Shown in pieces: positions 51,887 to 57,881 of a stretch of 57,881 bases of DNA. The stretch comes from Lachnospiraceae bacterium. GTDB taxonomy: Bacteria > Bacillota > Clostridia > Lachnospirales > Lachnospiraceae. The notes under the pieces were generated by a model. The model was not told the origin of the DNA. It made no database searches and was given only the letters and a program-made list of their open reading frames with translations. The DNA lies in the NCBI GenBank assembly GCA_017440375.1, contig JAFSHK010000014.1, positions 1 through 57,881 of the forward strand, written 5' to 3'. The translations under genes and the position numbers were made by a program. Every line of letters starts with the position of its first letter. Position 1 is the first letter of the stretch.

Positions 51887-53363
51887 ACGCACCTCTTTCC
51901 GCAGCATCTTCCATCTGTTGTGCCGGAATTACCACCTGCACCCTTGTCCCTTCACCTTTGCGTGACATAATTGTTATACCATACTCCATTCCAAAATTCA
52001 TACGGATTCGTTCATTTACATTGGCAAGTCCAAAACCGGATTCCGTTTCTTTACATGGTTTGGTAATTTCTTGCTGAAGGTGTTCCAGTTCCTCAGATTC
52101 CATTCCTACTCCATTATCCTCTACAATCAGACAGATTTTACTGCCATCCTCTTCCTGCATCATGGAACCACTAATTGTAATTTTTCCTTTTGCGCGTTTG
52201 TACTTAATGCCATGGTACAAAGCATTTTCTACCAATGGCTGTAAAGACAACTTCAATATCTTATAGGGATAGAGACTCGGCTCAATTGCTATTTCATAAT
52301 CCAGAATGTCATGATAGCGTACCTGTTGAATTTCCAAGTAACTACGAATGTGACGTTCTTCATCTTTTATCGTAATAAACTCTTGTCCATGGCTGAGTAC
52401 CAGACGGAAAAATGCAGATAAGGACATAACCATGTCCACTGCCTGCTCTGACGAATTCCCTTCAATCAACCAGATAATCGTATCCAGTGTATTATAAAGG
52501 AAGTGCGGATTTATCTGCTCCTGCAATAAGCGCAGCTCTGCATATCGCATCTTACGCTCATCTTCCTTAATCTGTTGCACCATGATTTCCAAATGCTGTG
52601 ACATTTCATTGATACTATCCGAAAGCTGCGATACTTCATCCTTCGTCGTTGTTTCCGCCCTGACAGAAAAATCACCTTCCGAAATCTGTTTCGTAACTCC
52701 GCACAATCTTCGTATCGGTCTGACAATACTGTCCGAAAGCACTACCGCAACAATCGTTACACATACAACAATAACAACTAGCAGTACAACCCACAAAATA
52801 ACGAATTTCTGTACCTGACTATTCAACTGTACTTTCAAATTCTCAATACTCTGTGTCTGATAATATATGTAGTACTGAATATCATCCTGAATCAATTCTG
52901 TCAAAATATAGATATTGTTATCCAACATCACAATATTTTCATCATAATGACTTCCCTCATCCAAATTGACTTTGATATCATCTACTCTGTCTTCCAATGT
53001 ATCGATATTTCGCAGAAGTCTCTGTAACCAGGATTTACTTTCCTTATCGGTTGTAATCTGCATCAAAACCCCAAAGTCTTCTCTCAAATCGCCAATCAGT
53101 TCATACGGATCTTGCAGACTTTCATCCTCTTTAATAGAATCAAATGTTACTGCACCTACAACAAGCTTATATAAACTCTCATCCATCTCATTTTTGAAAT
53201 TCAAATTATAGCTATTTGCAATCGTCATATTACTAACTATTTCATCATAAGAATTGCTGTAATTATTTAAGGAAAAAATAAGGTAGACCGTAACAAATAT
53301 AAGAGGCAGTAACGTTATTAAAACTAACAACATCAGCTTATTCTTTAAAGAATATATATTCAT
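51876..53363 (-). CDS. YesM-type sensor histidine kinase
   Basis: A 495-aa membrane kinase. Helix 1 spans about 8-28, an extracellular sensor about 30-185, helix 2 about 188-210 and a HAMP domain about 212-265. The His-kinase region has LRLLQEQINPHFLYNTLDTI (phospho-His in NPHFLYN), LQPLVENALYHGIK, VEDNGVGM and GFGLANVNERI. It is the first gene of the sensor trio, and its stop overlaps the start of the binding lipoprotein. It probably senses sugar through that partner. Confidence 0.91.
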   Translation of the reverse strand: MNIYSLKNKLMLLVLITLLPLIFVTVYLIFSLNNYSNSYDEIVSNMTIANSYNLNFKNEMDESLYKLVVGAVTFDSIKEDESLQDPYELIGDLREDFGVLMQITTDKESKSWLQRLLRNIDTLEDRVDDIKVNLDEGSHYDENIVMLDNNIYILTELIQDDIQYYIYYQTQSIENLKVQLNSQVQKFVILWVVLLVVIVVCVTIVAVVLSDSIVRPIRRLCGVTKQISEGDFSVRAETTTKDEVSQLSDSINEMSQHLEIMVQQIKEDERKMRYAELRLLQEQINPHFLYNTLDTIIWLIEGNSSEQAVDMVMSLSAFFRLVLSHGQEFITIKDEERHIRSYLEIQQVRYHDILDYEIAIEPSLYPYKILKLSLQPLVENALYHGIKYKRAKGKITISGSMMQEEDGSKICLIVEDNGVGMESEELEHLQQEITKPCKETESGFGLANVNERIRMNFGMEYGITIMSRKGEGTRVQVVIPAQQMEDAAERGAYEE

Positions 53364-53470
53364 ATATTTTACCGCTTTCTATATTGCGCATTTGTGTAAA
53401 TTAGTGTACTATAAAACAATAAATTACTTTATTCTATTAAAATTAACAAGGAAAGGACTTGGAAGGCAGA

Positions 53471-54559
53471 ATGAAATTTTCTCTATTTCACAAATTGACA
53501 AATTACATCTGCAAAGATACCGGTGAGAAAAATGAATCACCAAAGCTCATCATGGTAATTCGAATTCTGATTCTGTCCATGTTATTTTATATTGCAATAA
53601 ATAGTATAATCTATATCAGTATTTTAAACAATAGCGTAATTGCTATTTTACTTGCATCCTTCTTCATCTTTCTGACATTTTTTATATTATCCTATAAACA
53701 GAAAACTTCTTCGGTTTTGTTTATGCTGAATGTTGGTATGATTATGTGGATTTATATGAATGTAACTTATTTTGGATGGAATACAGGCGTTCAGCATTTT
53801 ATTATTGTGCTACTTATACTGGATTTCTTTTCCGGTTATTCCCAATACGGATTAAAAATTACTTATGCACTGGCGCTTTGTGCTTTTTTCATTTACCTTT
53901 ATTTCCAGCATCATAATGCTCTTTCTTGCATTATTCTCGACCCTCCTACGAACCATTTATTACATGTTACCAACACCGTTGTTATTTTTTGGTGTGTTTC
54001 TGTAATTGCTTATGTGTTCAGCAAGGATTCCCAAAATCTGGAAAGTAAATTAGTAGAATATAACAACCAGCTTATGAGTCAGGCAAATACAGACTCTTTA
54101 ACCGGTTTATATAATCGCCGTAAGGCAACCGAGTACATGAATGAAATGCTCAAACCAAGTAATACTTTCTGCGCCAGCATTTGTATTTGTGATATTGATT
54201 TCTTTAAGAAAGTAAATGATAAATACGGTCATGACATTGGTGATGTTGTATTACAGAAGATTTCGCAGACCATGAAAACAACGATGGACGGCAAATGTTT
54301 TATTGCCAGATGGGGCGGCGAAGAATTCCTTCTTGTTTTCCCTGAAAGCAATGGTGATGAAGCGCACTTCTTGTTAGAAGGACTCAGAACTAAGATTAAA
54401 GCAATAGAGATAAATACGGGTTCCGAGATTTTTGGTGTTACCATGACTTTCGGTCTTGCCGAATATGATTTTAATATGGATACGGAATCCATTATTAAAG
54501 AAGCAGATGAAAAATTGTATATTGGTAAGGAACACGGGCGTGACCGAATTGTATATTAA
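53471..54559 (+). CDS. Membrane diguanylate cyclase (GGEEF)
   Basis: A 362-aa c-di-GMP synthase with five to six helices in the first 190 residues, forming an unassigned membrane sensor, followed by a GGDEF domain with RWGGEEFLLVF (GGEEF at 282-286). Substrate and metal residues are present (ICDIDFFKKVNDKYGHDIGD). No RxxD inhibitory site lies five residues before GGEEF, so it should lack product inhibition, unlike the other two cyclases here. ATG 53471 is preferred to TTG 53459, with GGAAGG just upstream. It is divergent from the YesM kinase gene. Confidence 0.87.
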   Translation: MKFSLFHKLTNYICKDTGEKNESPKLIMVIRILILSMLFYIAINSIIYISILNNSVIAILLASFFIFLTFFILSYKQKTSSVLFMLNVGMIMWIYMNVTYFGWNTGVQHFIIVLLILDFFSGYSQYGLKITYALALCAFFIYLYFQHHNALSCIILDPPTNHLLHVTNTVVIFWCVSVIAYVFSKDSQNLESKLVEYNNQLMSQANTDSLTGLYNRRKATEYMNEMLKPSNTFCASICICDIDFFKKVNDKYGHDIGDVVLQKISQTMKTTMDGKCFIARWGGEEFLLVFPESNGDEAHFLLEGLRTKIKAIEINTGSEIFGVTMTFGLAEYDFNMDTESIIKEADEKLYIGKEHGRDRIVY

Positions 54560-54629
54560 CAGATTCTGCGTCATGACTTGCGACTTTTCTACATATATTA
54601 TGTTAAAAGAATAGAAACAGGTCGTTCCT

Positions 54630-56438
54630 TTGAAAAAGAAATTCACTTTCAAACAATGGATAGGGGCAATCATGTTATTGCTCCTTTTTATCTTATTAAC
54701 TATCTTTCTTTATAATCAACTTAATGAAGATTCCCGTTTTGAAAAATTTACACAAAATTTTTTTCATGAAGAACTCTGTTCGAATCCCATTCATTTACAC
54801 TATACTTTAGCAGATGCTTCTGCTTATAATATCGATGAATCTACAATTACCCTTCCGATTTATACCGCCAATCAGGTTTTGGACGAAGCAGCAAAAATAG
54901 AGCAGACTATTTCTGTATTGGAGTCTTTTCATCCGGAAAAATTATCCGGCGACAATCAATATACCTATGTTTTACTTTTATCGTATCTGAAAGCATCCGG
55001 AAATTGTGCTTCTTACCTTTATTTTGATGAACCACTCTCTCCTTCCTCCGGTGTTCAATCGGAGTTACCTGTTTTATTAGCTGAATATCGCCTTTCTACC
55101 GTAAAAGATATTCAAAACTACCTTTCAATTCTTTCACAGATACCGGCTTATCTGGAAGGCATTGCTCTCTATGAACAGGAAAAAGCCGATTACGGTCTGT
55201 TTATGTCAGATACCGCTGCCGACAAGGTAATCGAACAATGTAGTGCATTGATGGATATGACAGAATTAGAAACCGGTGAACATTTTCTGGAAGTAACCTT
55301 TGAAAACAGACTGGCGAAACTAATAGAACAGCAAATAATAAATGAATCGGAAGCACTTGCCTGGCAATCAGAAAACCAACGGCTTCTTTCTACCGTCGTT
55401 GCCCCTGCTTATGATAAACTTGCCGATGAATTAACTTTACTAAAAGGCAGCGGCACAAATTCACAGGGGCTTTCTCATTTTCCGGATGGGCAGGAATATT
55501 ATGAAAATTATCTACATCTGACAACCGGCTCATACCGCAAAGTATCGGAAATGAAATCCATGCTGTCAGAGGATTTTGGAAATAATTATTCCGCTTTGCT
55601 CACTCTGCTAAAACAATATCCGGCATTGCAGAGCACGCTCAATGCGGAAAACTCTGCTTTAACAACTCTTTCACCGGAAGAAATGCTGACACAATTACAG
55701 CGTATGATTGTGACTGATTATCCTGCTATTCCATTTGCAGAAAACGAAACAACTGCTTATGATGTAAAATATGTCGATGATTGTCTGGAAGAATATACGG
55801 CACCTGCCTTCTATCTTCTTGCACCAATTGATGATACAAGCCAGAATACCATCTATATCAATGAGCAGGATACCGAAGAAGGGCTTTCTCTTTTTACTAC
55901 ACTGGCACATGAAGGTTATCCCGGTCATCTCTATCAGACCGTATATAGCCGACAATATCTGCAAAACAGCAACGCCAATCCTGTCCGAAACATTCTGCAT
56001 TATGGTGGTTATGTAGAAGGCTGGGCAATGTATGTAGAACTAAATTCTTATGATTTTGCCATGCAAATGCTGGACGAAACGCAAGAAGAGACCAGAATGT
56101 TATACCTCGCTGAAAAGCTTAATAGACAAATTCAATTATGCCTTTATTCTTTGTTAGACATTGTTATTCATTACGAAGGCGCATCCTATGAAAGAGTTCG
56201 TGATATTCTTTCCACCGTTGGATGCACGAATGAACAAACTGTCCACGGCATTTATGATTACATTGTGGAAGAACCCGGAAATTACCTGAAGTATTACCTC
56301 GGCTATCTGGAAATTAAAGCATTAAAAAACCAGGCAGAAACTGCCTGGGGTGCTTCATATACCTTATGTGATTTTCACCGTTTTCTGCTAAATAACGGGC
56401 CTGCCGATTTCAGAACATTGTCCCGACTAATTCGATAA
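54630..56438 (+). CDS. DUF885 family membrane-anchored putative metallopeptidase
   Basis: A 602-aa protein with one N-terminal helix (WIGAIMLLLLFILLTIFLYN) and a large extracytoplasmic DUF885 region. The metal-binding motif HEGYPGH lies near residue 425, and HYGGYVEGWAMYVE supplies a third ligand Glu further on, a pattern like zinc peptidases of the M2/M3 type. The substrate is unknown. The assigned start is TTG at 54630, with an ATG possible at 54672 that would cut into the membrane helix; no strong Shine-Dalgarno is present at either. Its end overlaps the convergent MarR gene by 12 bases. Confidence 0.83.
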   Translation: MKKKFTFKQWIGAIMLLLLFILLTIFLYNQLNEDSRFEKFTQNFFHEELCSNPIHLHYTLADASAYNIDESTITLPIYTANQVLDEAAKIEQTISVLESFHPEKLSGDNQYTYVLLLSYLKASGNCASYLYFDEPLSPSSGVQSELPVLLAEYRLSTVKDIQNYLSILSQIPAYLEGIALYEQEKADYGLFMSDTAADKVIEQCSALMDMTELETGEHFLEVTFENRLAKLIEQQIINESEALAWQSENQRLLSTVVAPAYDKLADELTLLKGSGTNSQGLSHFPDGQEYYENYLHLTTGSYRKVSEMKSMLSEDFGNNYSALLTLLKQYPALQSTLNAENSALTTLSPEEMLTQLQRMIVTDYPAIPFAENETTAYDVKYVDDCLEEYTAPAFYLLAPIDDTSQNTIYINEQDTEEGLSLFTTLAHEGYPGHLYQTVYSRQYLQNSNANPVRNILHYGGYVEGWAMYVELNSYDFAMQMLDETQEETRMLYLAEKLNRQIQLCLYSLLDIVIHYEGASYERVRDILSTVGCTNEQTVHGIYDYIVEEPGNYLKYYLGYLEIKALKNQAETAWGASYTLCDFHRFLLNNGPADFRTLSRLIR

Positions 56439-56861
56439 AAAGAAATGATTCATACGATTTAGGGCTTTCTCCAACACCTGTTTTTCTTCTTCAGACAGTT
56501 CTTCCACAATTGTGGCTATCATCTGTTCATGAAAACGTTTGTGATGGAGAAACGCCTTATTTCCTTTTGCAGTCAATGAAACTAAAACTACTCTTCTGTC
56601 TTCTTCGCTTCGGACTCTTTCTACATAACCCTTTTTCACCAAACTGTTAATAGAAATCGTAAGAGTTCCCGTCGTAACACGCAACGCCCTTGCCACTGTC
56701 GTCATATTCTTCTGCTCTCCCATACCGATAGCTTCCATGACATGCATATCATTCGTCGTCACATCTTTATATTCATCTGTACGAATCGCCTGTTCCTCAA
56801 TCACATTTATATTGCGGAAAAGCTTTACCAGCACTTCATTCAGTGCATTATTGATATCCAT
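56427..56861 (-). CDS. MarR family transcriptional regulator
   Basis: A 144-aa winged-helix repressor. The DNA-binding region is MTTVARALRVTTGTLTISINSLVKKGYVERVRSEEDRRVVLVSLTAKG, with the basic wing ERVRSEEDRR. Short N- and C-terminal helices form the dimer. GGAG lies eight bases before the ATG at 56861. It is probably autoregulated through the inverted repeat on its -35 element. The ligand is unknown; it resembles FabT-like regulators but fatty-acid genes are not seen here. Confidence 0.88.
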   Translation of the reverse strand: MDINNALNEVLVKLFRNINVIEEQAIRTDEYKDVTTNDMHVMEAIGMGEQKNMTTVARALRVTTGTLTISINSLVKKGYVERVRSEEDRRVVLVSLTAKGNKAFLHHKRFHEQMIATIVEELSEEEKQVLEKALNRMNHFFLSN

Positions 56862-56891
56862 ATTGACTCTCCATCCACATTATCTGCCACC

Positions 56892-56921
56892 ATTCTAGCA
56901 AAAAATACTTTGAGAGTCAAA
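56892..56921 (-). promoter_or_regulatory. MarR gene promoter with operator
   Basis: On the minus strand TTGACT (56920-56915) and TAGAAT (56897-56892) are 17 bp apart. The perfect inverted repeat TTTGA-CTC-TCAAA (56921-56909) covers the -35, as expected for autorepression. Confidence 0.72.
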
Positions 56922-56956
56922 CATTTTGATAGTATATTCAATAAATTTGTAACAGT

Positions 56957-57881
56957 TTATTCTATTGATTTAAGTGATTCTGCCATATTTATCTTCTCTA
57001 ACTTAAACTGCATCAATCCATTTACGAACATAGCAAATACAAGTGTAAGCAGAAAACTCCACGCATAACTATCGGGTGCTACATATGTCTTAAAAGATAT
57101 CATATCAATCCGAATCTGATACATAATAAACCAGTGCAGCCACTTACCGAGTAACAAACCAATAATTGCTCCTATCCCTGTCAGCATGATATTTTCACGG
57201 AACACATAATCTGCCGTTTCTTTCGCGTAAAATCCCAATACCTTAATGGTTGCTATCTCACGTATTCTCTCTGTAATATTGATATTGGTAAGATTATAAA
57301 GCACAATAAATGCAAGCGCTCCGGCACATAAAATAACAAGAGCTACAATATAGTTCATACTGGTTAACATGTTTCCGATTCGACTTCGCATATCTGCTGT
57401 AACGGTCACCGAAAGTACATTATCATAATCCGAAGCTTCTGCCGATGCCTCATGCACATCAACATCCTCTTTAACAATTGCAAAAGCACTTTTATACCCC
57501 GGCTCTTTTCCAAGCTGACTTCTGTAAGTTTCCCTGCTTATATAGATATAGTTATCAACAAAGTTCTCACACATACCGGAAATGGTTACAGTCATTTGAT
57601 TCATATCATTATCCCGCAGAACTACTTCATCACCTGTTTGGATTCCAAAATTTTCTGCGATTTTGGCTGTAATGACCGCTTCTCCTTCCTGCGGATAGGA
57701 AATCGGCTCCCCTTCTTCCGTATGCAGGTTTATAAAGGTTGTCATTTCCTCAGCACTCTCCGGAACTTCCAAATAGATAGACTTTGTCTGTCCTTCAAAA
57801 TCCAAATCCACACTTTCTTCCAGCCGATATGCTATTTTATCAAAAATTTCTTCGGACTGTTCCGTTATTGCATTCCTCTCT
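56957..57881 (-). CDS. FtsX-like ABC transporter permease (5' end outside window)
   Basis: Partial C-terminal portion, about 308 codons, open to the right edge. After an extracellular segment (VITAKIAENFGIQTGDEVVLRD, a MacB/FtsX core) come three to four membrane helices (NYIVALVILCAGALAFIVLYNLT, the loop REIATIKVLGFYAKE typical of FtsX-type permeases, and a last helix FLLTLVFAMFVNGLM). It probably exports a lipid or peptide or transmits force across the membrane. The ATPase partner is not in the window. The frame extends beyond the first possible in-window start, so the true start is outside. Confidence 0.85.
   Translation of the reverse strand, partial: ERNAITEQSEEIFDKIAYRLEESVDLDFEGQTKSIYLEVPESAEEMTTFINLHTEEGEPISYPQEGEAVITAKIAENFGIQTGDEVVLRDNDMNQMTVTISGMCENFVDNYIYISRETYRSQLGKEPGYKSAFAIVKEDVDVHEASAEASDYDNVLSVTVTADMRSRIGNMLTSMNYIVALVILCAGALAFIVLYNLTNINITERIREIATIKVLGFYAKETADYVFRENIMLTGIGAIIGLLLGKWLHWFIMYQIRIDMISFKTYVAPDSYAWSFLLTLVFAMFVNGLMQFKLEKINMAESLKSIE

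Noticed and set aside
1-57881. Insertion sequences, prophage genes, toxin-antitoxin or defence systems, tRNA or rRNA genes
   Set aside because: None was recognised on either strand; the genes fit ordinary metabolic, transport and signalling functions.

Overview
The window is AT-rich, densely coded chromosome from a low-GC Firmicute, most likely a Lachnospiraceae gut or rumen bacterium. The evidence is a large SRP RNA with an Alu domain, a T-box in front of metG, Gram-positive Shine-Dalgarno sites, a split transketolase, a SEC-C-tagged methionine aminopeptidase, YesM/YesN-type two-component proteins and several families common in Lachnospiraceae (DUF1846, DUF1002, DUF6128, YesL). No rRNA, tRNA, CRISPR array, transposase or phage gene was seen. 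Both ends cut genes: a lipoprotein at the left and an FtsX-like permease at the right.

Layout. 1-4105 (-) is a sugar ABC importer operon (ATPase, two permeases, partial binding protein). 4270-5358 (+) is a secreted protein built of four repeats, and 5499-6209 a small alarmone synthetase. 6210-11961 looks like a potassium/ion-homeostasis region: two tiny membrane-peptide genes flanking a DUF1846 gene, a KdpD-like kinase without the KdpD N-terminus, a KdpE-like regulator and a K+/H+ antiporter. 12140-13982 holds tadA, the SRP RNA and a radical SAM gene. 13986-23070 is rich in c-di-GMP proteins (a LacI-sensor/GGDEF protein, a Cache-GGDEF protein translationally coupled to YesL, an HD-GYP protein), together with a CdaR-like regulator and an MsmX/UgpC-type ATPase. 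23101-28696 (-) carries an acetyltransferase, a D-lactate-dehydrogenase-like gene, DUF1002, a lipase-like hydrolase and metG. 29106-33090 (-) has a NahK-like sugar kinase and an unrecognised cassette of one membrane coiled-coil protein and two paralogous exported proteins. 33362-35919 has map and a cytoplasmic GH9 enzyme.

36058-53363 is a pentose (L-arabinose) island: rpe, split transketolase, araD, araB, araA, a YtfQRT/YjfF-type ABC importer, an AraR-like repressor on the opposite strand, and a three-gene sensor system (YesM kinase, sugar-binding lipoprotein, YesN regulator). Palindromes resembling the AraR operator lie in the araA promoter. The right end has another diguanylate cyclase, a DUF885 protein, a MarR regulator and the partial FtsX permease.

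The most unusual signal is regulatory. Two short membrane-peptide genes (6360-6503 + and 8212-8304 -) are each preceded by tandem repeats in exact 11-bp register (six and eight units, core GTTAA/GCTAA), the pattern expected for an OmpR/PhoB-family regulator. In both, the last repeat is 44 bp from the -10 element, and both genes are followed by terminators with the same ACGTCGGT stem. The KdpD/KdpE-like pair is encoded next to the larger array, so these peptides may be the direct outputs of an orphan KdpDE-like system. One of them resembles KdpF, although no kdpABC genes are present.
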